Source: Asanoa siamensis (lineage in GTDB: Bacteria > Actinomycetota > Actinomycetes > Mycobacteriales > Micromonosporaceae). Taken from it: a stretch of 64,000 nt of DNA. Both the position numbers and the translations under genes were made by a program. Positions within the stretch are counted from its first letter, which is position 1. The number at the start of each line of letters is the position of its first letter. The DNA lies in NCBI RefSeq assembly GCF_016862555.1, contig NZ_BONE01000011.1, positions 62,001 through 126,000 on the forward strand, written 5' to 3'. Positions 7,923 through 17,222 of the stretch are shown in pieces. The notes below the pieces were generated by a model. That model was not told the DNA's origin. It ran no database searches and worked only from the letters and a program-made list of their open reading frames with translations.

Positions 7923-8798
7923 GTGGGTCGGATCGCGGGAATCGTCATAGCTGCCGGTGGGGGCCGGCGCATCGGCGGCCCGGAGGCATTGCTGCGCCGC
8001 GGCGAGGCCCTCCTGGTCGACACGGTGTGCGGGATCGCCCGCGAGGTCGGCTGCGCTCCGCTGGTCGTGGTGCTCGGCGCCGCGGCCAACCAGGTGCGCG
8101 CGGCCGCCGCCCTGACCGGCACCACAGTCGTGGTCGACAAGGCCTGGGGCACAGGCCTCGGCTCCAGCCTGCGGGTAGGCCTGGAGGCCCTGACCGAAGC
8201 AACCTCGCCCACCGCGCCGGCTCGCGCGACCGCGGCCTCGACGGGCGGCGCGCCGGCGGTCTCGCGGGCTGGCCTGCCGGTGGCTTCCCCGGCTAGCGCC
8301 CCGGCGGCCTCGCGGGCTGGCCTGCCGCCCGCTCCCCCGGCTGGCGCCCCGGCGGCCTCGCGGGCTGGCCCGCCGGCTTCGACGGCGAGCGCCCCGGCGG
8401 CTTCGCCGGCTGGCGCCCCGGGGGCTTCGCCGGCTGGCGCCCCGGCGGCCTCGCCGGACGGTGCGGCCGGTGGCCCCGTCGACGCCGCCCTGGTGCTCAC
8501 CGTCGACATGCCGGGCGTGACCGTCGAGGCCGCCCGCCGGGTGGCCCTGCTCCCACACCCGGGCGCGCTGGTCTGCGCGACCTACGCGGGCCTCCGCAGC
8601 TACCCGATGCTGCTCGGCCGCCGCCACTGGCCCGGCATCGCCACGCTGGCGAAGTCCGACGTGGGCGCACGCCCGTACCTGCTGGCCCACCAGACCGAGA
8701 TCGTCGACATCGCCTGCGACGCGGTGGCGGACGGCCACCGCCTGGACAAGCCCGACCTGGTCACCGCCTTCGGCCTGACCAGACCAACCGCCGACTGA
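7923..8798 (+). CDS. MocA-like nucleotidyltransferase with Ala/Pro-rich repeat insertion
   Basis: A 291-residue protein of the MobA/MocA NTP-transferase family, which makes molybdenum-cofactor dinucleotides or related products. The nucleotide-binding N-terminus is IAGIVIAAGGGRRIGGPEAL, and the metal-binding core is VLTVDMPGV with Asp and Pro after the insertion. The GTG at 7923 is preceded by GGAGG with 5-nt spacing; an upstream ATG in the same open frame has no such site. Between about residues 95 and 182 the catalytic domain is interrupted by degenerate Ala-Ser-Pro-Gly repeats (APAASRAGLP-type). The usual family length is near 190-200, so the excess is the repeat. The family's LGRPK motif is altered (IGGPEALLRRGEAL), so activity is uncertain. 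Confidence 0.75.
   Translation: MGRIAGIVIAAGGGRRIGGPEALLRRGEALLVDTVCGIAREVGCAPLVVVLGAAANQVRAAAALTGTTVVVDKAWGTGLGSSLRVGLEALTEATSPTAPARATAASTGGAPAVSRAGLPVASPASAPAASRAGLPPAPPAGAPAASRAGPPASTASAPAASPAGAPGASPAGAPAASPDGAAGGPVDAALVLTVDMPGVTVEAARRVALLPHPGALVCATYAGLRSYPMLLGRRHWPGIATLAKSDVGARPYLLAHQTEIVDIACDAVADGHRLDKPDLVTAFGLTRPTAD
8206..8470 (+). repeat. Degenerate GC-rich tandem repeats inside the nucleotidyltransferase gene
   Basis: Imperfect units of about 15-30 bp built from GCCCCGGCGGCCTCGCGGGC and GCCCCGGCGGCTTCGCCGGC-like sequences recur about eight times. They stay in frame and encode Ala/Ser/Pro/Gly-rich peptide, so the array expanded without breaking the gene. Confidence 0.75.
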
Positions 8799-8858
8799 CC
8801 GCGCGGGATTGATCGGGGAACGCCGCATCCAACCCGCGTCGGTGGGGTAGGTAGGGGC

Positions 8859-9107
8859 ATGGCCCAGGACAAGAACCAGACACCACCAGAAGACGAGCCG
8901 GAACAGCCCAACGAGCCCAATGAGTTCGGGTTCGCCGGGGGTGCTACCGGGCCCGAGCCGAACCTTACCGACGACGAAGTCTCGGAGGGGGAGGAGATCG
9001 CCGTGCCGGCCGGGGACATCACCGGTGCCATCGTGAGCGCCATCGAAGGTGGGCGGGAACGCGACGAACGCCACGATGACAAGGAGCGGCGCGACGAGCA
9101 GAGTTGA
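8859..9107 (+). CDS. Small acidic hydrophilic protein, unknown
   Basis: An 82-residue protein rich in Glu, Asp, Pro and Asn, with no membrane segment, no Cys and a highly charged C-terminus (RERDERHDDKERRDEQS). It is probably disordered. I recognise no family. Codon third positions are less GC-biased near the start than in neighbours. It precedes the carboxymuconolactone decarboxylase gene by 37 bp and may be co-transcribed with it. No function is proposed. Confidence 0.6.
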   Translation: MAQDKNQTPPEDEPEQPNEPNEFGFAGGATGPEPNLTDDEVSEGEEIAVPAGDITGAIVSAIEGGRERDERHDDKERRDEQS

Positions 9108-9144
9108 CCTGGCCAGCCACGGTCGACGAACGGGGAAAGAAGCA

Positions 9145-9561
9145 ATGACCACGTCGCGGGAGGAACGGTTCGCGCGCGGGATGGCGGTGCTCACCGCGGT
9201 CAACGGCGAGAACGGCGCGAAGTTCATCGACTCGCTCGCGGACGTCTCACCCGAGCTCGGGCACCAGGTCGCGGCCTGGGCGTACGGCGACATCTACGCC
9301 CGGCCGCAGCTCCCGCCCCGCGACCGGCAGCTCGTCACCCTCGGCATGCTCACCGCCCTCGGTGGCTGCGAGCCGCAGCTCGAGGTCCATGTCGACGCCG
9401 CGCTGAACGTCGGCCTCACCCCGCGGGAGATCGTCGAGGCGCTGCTGCAGAGCGCCGTCTACTGCGGCATGCCCCGCGCCCTCAACGCCACCTCCGTCGC
9501 CAGGAAGGTGTTCGCCGCGCGCGGCCTCCTGCCCGTCAGGGACGAGACCCAGGGCGACTAG
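9145..9561 (+). CDS. Carboxymuconolactone decarboxylase (CMD) family protein
   Basis: A 138-residue all-helical CMD-family protein. The core EVHVDAALNVGLTPREIVEA and the following AVYCGMPRALNA match the PcaC branch (4-carboxymuconolactone decarboxylase, beta-ketoadipate pathway), not the CxxC AhpD branch. No other aromatic-degradation gene is adjacent, so the pathway assignment is only by family. The ATG at 9145 is preceded by GGGGAAAG; an earlier in-frame ATG at 9049 would overlap the previous gene. Its TAG stop shares the CTAG tetranucleotide with the stop of the convergent MBL gene. Confidence 0.85.
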   Translation: MTTSREERFARGMAVLTAVNGENGAKFIDSLADVSPELGHQVAAWAYGDIYARPQLPPRDRQLVTLGMLTALGGCEPQLEVHVDAALNVGLTPREIVEALLQSAVYCGMPRALNATSVARKVFAARGLLPVRDETQGD

Positions 9562-10541
9562 AGCTCGTACCGCGTCCCCACCGTGTTCGGGCGGGTCGCG
9601 GCCGGCATCGCCGTCGCCAGCGCCTGCTGGGCGATCCACGACGTGCAGTGTGACGGCACCAGCAGCGCCGGCGACTCGGCGGCCAGCGCCGCGACCGTCG
9701 AGTCGACGACCGGCCCGGCGCGCAGGTGGAAGCCGCCGAGCACCGCGTACACCTGGGAAATGCCCGTCAGCCGCTTCGCGTAGCGCACGATGTTGACCAC
9801 CCCGGCGTGCCCGCAGCCGGTCAGGATGACGAGACCTTTGCCCGCCACGTGCAGCACGAGGGCCTGGTCGTCGTGGATCAACGGATCCGGCTGCCACGAC
9901 CCGTCGACGAGAGCTTCGTGGTTCGGGATGCCCTGCTCGAACGGCACCGTCCGGTCGACCTCGCCGGTCACTAGCAGCATGCCGTCCAGCAGGTACGACG
10001 GCTGCCGCCCCTCGATGATCTGGAAGCCGACGCCCTCGATCGCGGACCGCGACGGGACGGGCAGCTCGAAGGCGCGGTCCGGACCGGTCACCAGGCGGCG
10101 CGCCCGCCAGAAGTCGGGATGAAGGAAGACCGGCATGTCGGTACGACCGAGCCGGCGCACCAGCCCGTCGAGTCCCATCACATGGTCGAAGTGCCCGTGG
10201 CTGAACACGATCGACTCGAACGAGTCGGGCCGCAGCTCCAGCCGGTCCAGGTTGCCGATCAGCCCGTCGGGCGTGACCCCCGCGTCGAACAGGATCCGCC
10301 GGGCGGCACCGTCGACCCGCAGCTCGACGAGCGCCGAGAAGCCGTGCTCGGCCCGCAGCCCGTCGACCGTCTGCCCGGCCACCGAGATCGCGTCGGGCAC
10401 CGGCGCGGCCCGGCCACCGCTGCCCACCGCCCCCCAGCGCTTGATCGGGCCCTCGTCGGGCAGCAGCACGTCGGTGTAGTTGTCGATCAACGTCGTGACG
10501 TGCACACCGTCGACCGGACGCAGCGTTACGGACGCCTCCAT
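9558..10541 (-). CDS. MBL-fold metallohydrolase
   Basis: A 327-residue metallo-beta-lactamase-fold protein of the branch annotated as 7,8-dihydropterin-6-methyl-4-aminobenzene-phosphate synthase-like. The metal-binding motif is FSHGHFDHVMG (HxHxDH), with further ligands in LTGCGHAGVVN and LGGFHL, and PSHCT near the end. All usual metal ligands are visible. The ATG at 10541 gives the family N-terminus; the upstream frame extension runs into the next gene and is rejected. CACAAT six bases before the ATG may be a leaderless -10 box. The pterin substrate is a family label and is not supported by neighbours. Confidence 0.87.
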   Translation of the reverse strand: MEASVTLRPVDGVHVTTLIDNYTDVLLPDEGPIKRWGAVGSGGRAAPVPDAISVAGQTVDGLRAEHGFSALVELRVDGAARRILFDAGVTPDGLIGNLDRLELRPDSFESIVFSHGHFDHVMGLDGLVRRLGRTDMPVFLHPDFWRARRLVTGPDRAFELPVPSRSAIEGVGFQIIEGRQPSYLLDGMLLVTGEVDRTVPFEQGIPNHEALVDGSWQPDPLIHDDQALVLHVAGKGLVILTGCGHAGVVNIVRYAKRLTGISQVYAVLGGFHLRAGPVVDSTVAALAAESPALLVPSHCTSWIAQQALATAMPAATRPNTVGTRYEL

Positions 10542-10566
10542 CACGCCATTGTGCGCCCGCAAGGGC

Positions 10567-13221
<2,655 letters not shown>

Positions 13222-13534
13222 GCCATTGATCTTCCCCCGCAGCCCGCGCCCCGGGTCATTTTGCGCCGGGCGTGTTACCAACCGCCGCAACCAGTCACAA
13301 CGGCGCCGGGTTCTCCATGCCGACTGTCAGTCCAGGCATCGGAATCCAGCAGGGCATCGGAAGCCAGCAGGGCATTCTGGCTCATGGCACGCCGGTAAAC
13401 GACATATTTCGCGGCATTGAGCGGTCTTTGCCCAAGATTGCCCTAGGCTCCCAAACGACCCACTTGGCGCGCCGGGCACCCAACTCGGGTGCCTACAGCC
13501 GTATGTCCAGGTGTGACCGCAGGGGGGCCGGGCC
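13222..13534. other. 313-bp divergent intergenic region with tandem repeat and hairpin
   Basis: This region separates the glucosidase and GT4 genes. It holds an 18-bp tandem repeat (13335-13376), a hairpin at 13475-13493 (GGCACCC-AACTC-GGGTGCC) in the presumed leader of the GT4 gene, and TAGGCT at 13444-13449, a plausible -10 box for the GT4 gene. I see no coding sequence. Confidence 0.6.
13335..13376. repeat. 18-bp tandem repeat, two and one third copies
   Basis: GGCATCGGAATCCAGCAG is followed directly by GGCATCGGAAGCCAGCAG (one mismatch) and then GGCATT. Noncoding. Confidence 0.8.
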
Positions 13535-14872
13535 ATGAAAAGCACCGCCGAGATTCTCGACGACGAACCGGTCATCGCCGGTTCTGGCATCAGGCGTGTC
13601 CTGATGCTGTCGTGGGAGTACCCGCCGGTGGTGGTCGGTGGCCTCGGCCGGCACGTGCACTCGCTGGCCACGTCGCTCGCCGCGGCGGGCCACGAGGTCA
13701 CCGTCGTCACCCGGCACGCGGCGGGCGCACCCCTGGAGGAATACCAGGAGGGGGTACGGATCGTCCGGGCGCCCGAGGACCCGCCGAACTTCCCGCTCGC
13801 GACACCCTCGCTGCTGGCCTGGACGATGGCGTTCAACCACACGCTGACCCGGGCGGCCCTGCGGGCGGCCGAGAGCGGCGAGTACGACGTCATCCACGCC
13901 CACGACTGGCTCGTGACGCACACCGCGGTGACCCTCAAGGAGCACCTCGACCTGCCGCTGGTCGCCACGATCCACGCCACGGAGGCCGGCCGGCACCAGG
14001 GCTGGCTGCCCGACGAGATGAACCGCTGCATCCACAGTGTCGAGTGGTGGCTGGCCCGCGAGGCGTGCAAGATCCTCGTCTGCTCCTCGTACATGAAGTG
14101 GGAGGTGTCCCGCCTCCTGGAGTTGCCGCCGGACCGGGTCGAGGTGATCCCCAACGGCGTCAACGACCGCGTCTGGCGGGCCGGGCCGCGGGCGGTGGCG
14201 ACGGCGCGCAAGCAGTTCGCCGGCGACGGGCCGCTGGTCGGCTTCGCGGGGCGCCTCGTGTACGAGAAGGGCGTCCAGCACATCATCCGGGCGGTGCCCC
14301 GGCTCGCCGCGGACCACCCGGGCCTGCGGGTCGTGATCGCCGGCGACGGACCCTTCCGCGGCGAGCTCGAGTCGGAGACACACCGGCTGGGCATCCCCGA
14401 CAAGGTCAGCTTCGTCGGCTTCCAGAGCGAGGCCACCCTGCCGGCCCTGCTCGCGGCGACCGACACCACCGTGGTGCCGAGCCTCTACGAGCCGTTCGGC
14501 ATGGTCGCCCTGGAGGCGGCCGCCGCGGGCGCCCCGCTGGCCGTGGCGGCCACCGGCGGCCTGGCCGAGATCGTCGAGCCCGGCGTCACCGGCGTGACGT
14601 TCCCGCACAGCGACCCCGACGCGCTCGCGGGCGCGGTCGACTCGCTGCTCGGCGACGAGCGGTTCGCCCGCAAGGTCGCCAAGAAGGCGCGCACGATGGT
14701 GGCCAAGCGGTACGGCTGGTCCACGATCGCCGAGCGCACGGCGGCCGCGTACGGCACCGCGATCAAGGAGTCGCCGGCGTTCCTCACCCGGGAGGCGGCC
14801 GCCCGCCTGGCGTACGGGCAGCCGAAACTCGTCGTACCGACCGGTAACCTCCTGGGTCACGAGGTCGCGTAG
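13535..14872 (+). CDS. GT4 glycosyltransferase, glycogen synthase-like
   Basis: A 445-residue GT-B fold retaining glycosyltransferase. The N-terminal domain carries MLSWEYPPVVVGGLGRHV (24-41), which contacts acceptor and donor phosphates, and HAHDWLV. The C-terminal domain has FAGRLVYEKG and the donor-binding motif SLYEPFGMVALEA with the conserved Glu. The arrangement resembles actinobacterial alpha-1,4-glucosyltransferases such as the mycobacterial Rv3032/GlgM type, and the divergent GH63-like glucosidase fits an alpha-glucan role. The start is preceded by GGGGGG at short spacing. The glucan product is inferred. Confidence 0.85.
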   Translation: MKSTAEILDDEPVIAGSGIRRVLMLSWEYPPVVVGGLGRHVHSLATSLAAAGHEVTVVTRHAAGAPLEEYQEGVRIVRAPEDPPNFPLATPSLLAWTMAFNHTLTRAALRAAESGEYDVIHAHDWLVTHTAVTLKEHLDLPLVATIHATEAGRHQGWLPDEMNRCIHSVEWWLAREACKILVCSSYMKWEVSRLLELPPDRVEVIPNGVNDRVWRAGPRAVATARKQFAGDGPLVGFAGRLVYEKGVQHIIRAVPRLAADHPGLRVVIAGDGPFRGELESETHRLGIPDKVSFVGFQSEATLPALLAATDTTVVPSLYEPFGMVALEAAAAGAPLAVAATGGLAEIVEPGVTGVTFPHSDPDALAGAVDSLLGDERFARKVAKKARTMVAKRYGWSTIAERTAAAYGTAIKESPAFLTREAAARLAYGQPKLVVPTGNLLGHEVA

Positions 14873-14896
14873 CGGCGCGGTCCCATCCGCGGGACA

Positions 14897-14910
14897 ATCA
14901 CCATGGTGAT
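14897..14910. promoter_or_regulatory. 14-bp palindrome upstream of kinase gene
   Basis: ATCACCATGGTGAT is a perfect palindrome 31-44 bases before the kinase ATG. A near copy of its left part, ATCACTATGGTG, spans the start codon itself (14935-14946), giving two similar sites 38 bp apart. This suggests a repressor binding over promoter and start. Confidence 0.45.
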
Positions 14911-14940
14911 CGGGTCTTCATCAACTCGGGTCCGATCACT

Positions 14941-16638
14941 ATGGTGGACACGCGGACCAACAGGGATCGGACGGTGCAGCAGACACTGATCGCCGAGCGT
15001 TACCGGCTGCTGGAATCCGTCGGCAGCGGGGGGATGGGCCGTGTCTGGCTCGCCCGCGACGAGATGCTCCACCGCGACGTCGCGGTCAAGGAGGTCCAGC
15101 CGCCCGACTGGATGACCGCCGCCGAGCGGGCGGAGCTCGGCCAGCGCACGCTGCGTGAGGCACGCACCGCGGCCCGGCTCAGCCACCCCAACGTCGTGCA
15201 GATCTACGACGTGGTCTACGCGCAGGGCAGCCCCTGGATCGTCATGGAATACGTCCGCTCCCGGTCGCTGCACGAGGTGATCGAGAGCGAGGGCCCGCTG
15301 TCACCGACGCGGGTGGCCGAGATCGGGCTCCACGTGCTGGAGGCCCTCTGCGCCGCGCACTCCCGCGGTGTCCTGCACCGCGACGTCAAGCCCCACAACG
15401 TGTTGATCAGCGACGACGGCCGGGTCGTGCTGACCGACTTCGGACTGGCCACGTTCGACGGTGACAGCGCGGTCACCCGGGCCGGCATGGTGATGGGCTC
15501 CCCGCAATATGTCGCGCCCGAGCGGGCCAGCGACGGCACCTCGACCGCCGAGGCCGACATGTGGTCGCTGGGCGCCACGCTCTACGCGGCCGTCGAGGGC
15601 CGCTCGCCGTTCTACCGCAAGACCACGCTCGCCACGCTGACCGCGCTGGCCACCAGCCCACCCGACCCCGCGAAGCTGGCCGGGCCGCTGCGCCCGGTGC
15701 TCACCGGCCTGCTGCGCAAGGATCCCCGGCAGCGGCTGACCGCCGACGACGTCGACCGCCTGCTGCGCCGGGTCCTCGACCCGACCGTGAAGCCGCGGCC
15801 CCGCCGCCTGCCCCGCCCGCGCCGCCCCGACGGCGCCGCCACCCAGCCGGCCGACCCGTCCGCCGCGCCCACCGTGGCGCTCGACGCGCAGGGCCGCCCC
15901 CGCGCCGGCGCCTGGCTGGCCCGCGTGTCGACCCTCGACCTCGGCGGGCAGCGCCGGCCCGGCAGGCGGCGCGCGCTGGTGACCGGCGCCGGCGTGCTGG
16001 TGGCCCTGCTGGTCGCCGGCACCGCGTGGGCGCTCAACCGGCCGGGCGGCGACGGCACGGTCGCCGGCCCGGGCCCGTCCACGTCGGCGAGCACCGGTGC
16101 GGCCGGCATCGGCGGCGGGCTGATGCCCTGCCAGCACCCGGAGGCCGCCGTGACCGACCAGGTCCGGCCCGCGCCGGTCCCGCCGGGCGAGCGGTGGGCG
16201 CTGCTGGACGCCTTCACCTGGTACGCGTCGCCGGTCGGCTACCGGTTCCCGGCCCCGATCGGCTGGCGCGTCTACACCGAGGCCGGCGGCACCACGTGCC
16301 TCTACGACGGCCGCATGACGCAGATGATGAGCGTGGAGGAGCTGCCGTCGCCGGTCCCGGACCCGGTGGCCTACTGGACCCGCACCGCCCAGGAGTCCCA
16401 GCTCTCCGGCGCGCTGGCGGGCTACACCGACGCCACCGTGACGCCGACCGACGTGCTCGACGGCGGGGCGGAGTGGGAGTTCAACTTCCTCGACGGCGCC
16501 ACCCCGCACCGGGCCATCCGGATGCTGCACAACGCGGGCGACCGCGCCTACGTGGTCACCTGGACCTGCCCCCTGCTGATGTGGGACGCCGGCCTGCTGC
16601 CCACGCTCAAGCTCGGCTTCCGGCCACCGGGCGACTGA
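14941..16638 (+). CDS. Membrane-anchored serine/threonine protein kinase
   Basis: A 565-residue PknB-type kinase. The cytoplasmic kinase domain (about 20-280) has the Gly loop GSGGMG (28-33), Lys50 in VAVKEV, HRD at 146-148, DFG at 166-168 and APE at 192-194, so it should be active. A Pro/Arg-rich juxtamembrane linker leads to one transmembrane helix at about 345-365. The extracellular part (about 200 residues) has no PASTA repeats; it has Cys residues and aromatic stretches and probably senses an unknown ligand. It overlaps the next gene by one base (TGATG), so the ASCH-like protein is co-translated and may be a partner. Confidence 0.93.
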   Translation: MVDTRTNRDRTVQQTLIAERYRLLESVGSGGMGRVWLARDEMLHRDVAVKEVQPPDWMTAAERAELGQRTLREARTAARLSHPNVVQIYDVVYAQGSPWIVMEYVRSRSLHEVIESEGPLSPTRVAEIGLHVLEALCAAHSRGVLHRDVKPHNVLISDDGRVVLTDFGLATFDGDSAVTRAGMVMGSPQYVAPERASDGTSTAEADMWSLGATLYAAVEGRSPFYRKTTLATLTALATSPPDPAKLAGPLRPVLTGLLRKDPRQRLTADDVDRLLRRVLDPTVKPRPRRLPRPRRPDGAATQPADPSAAPTVALDAQGRPRAGAWLARVSTLDLGGQRRPGRRRALVTGAGVLVALLVAGTAWALNRPGGDGTVAGPGPSTSASTGAAGIGGGLMPCQHPEAAVTDQVRPAPVPPGERWALLDAFTWYASPVGYRFPAPIGWRVYTEAGGTTCLYDGRMTQMMSVEELPSPVPDPVAYWTRTAQESQLSGALAGYTDATVTPTDVLDGGAEWEFNFLDGATPHRAIRMLHNAGDRAYVVTWTCPLLMWDAGLLPTLKLGFRPPGD

Positions 16639-17213
16639 TGCTCTTCGAGCAGCGCCTGCGCGACGGGATCGCCGACGGCACGATCACCGCGGCCCTGCGC
16701 CGCTGGAAGCGGCCGCAGGTGGTGGCCGGTGGCCACTACCGCACCGGCCAGGGGATGGTCGAGATGCTCGCGGTCGAGCCGGTCAGCCGGTCCAGCCTGC
16801 GCGCCGCCGACGCCCGGGCGGCCGGCTTCCCCACGCTCGGCGCGCTGCTGGCCGACATCCCGGCGGGCGAGGGCCAGCTCTACCTGCTGCGGTTCCGCCG
16901 CCTCGACACGCCCGACCCGCGCAGCGTCCTGGCCGCCGACGCCGATCTCGACGACGCCGCGCGGGCCGCCGTCGACGCCCGGCTGGCCCGCCTCGACCGG
17001 GCCAGCCCGCGCGGGCCCTGGACGGCCACCACGCTCCGGCTCATCCGGGACAACCCGGGGGTACGCGCGCCCGACCTGGCCGCGTCGGTCGGCCGCGACA
17101 CGCCGTCATTCAAGATCGACGTGCGGAAGCTCAAGGCGCTGGGCCTGACCGAGAGCCTGCTGGTGGGCTACCGGTTGTCGGCTCGGGGCCGGGCGTACCT
17201 CGAATCGGGATAA
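16638..17213 (+). CDS. ASCH-like N-terminal plus winged-helix C-terminal protein
   Basis: A 191-residue soluble protein. Residues 1-90 (RWKRPQVVAGGHYRTGQG, then LRAADARAAGF) follow the pattern of ASCH/PUA-fold RNA-binding domains. Residues 125-191 resemble a winged helix: TATTLRLIRDNPGVRAPDLA, then FKIDVRKLKALGLTESL and YRLSARGRAYL. The TGATG overlap with the kinase stop shows translational coupling. A nucleic-acid-binding partner or substrate of the kinase is the simplest inference. Domain calls are by eye. Confidence 0.7.
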   Translation: MLFEQRLRDGIADGTITAALRRWKRPQVVAGGHYRTGQGMVEMLAVEPVSRSSLRAADARAAGFPTLGALLADIPAGEGQLYLLRFRRLDTPDPRSVLAADADLDDAARAAVDARLARLDRASPRGPWTATTLRLIRDNPGVRAPDLAASVGRDTPSFKIDVRKLKALGLTESLLVGYRLSARGRAYLESG

Positions 17214-17216
17214 ATT
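17211..17216 (+). promoter_or_regulatory. -10 box of leaderless DUF4062-STAND gene
   Basis: TAAATT overlaps the TAA stop of the preceding gene and ends six bases before the ATG at 17223. No Shine-Dalgarno sequence is present, so the gene has its own leaderless promoter despite the 9-bp gap. Confidence 0.5.
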
Positions 17217-17222
17217 GGCTGG

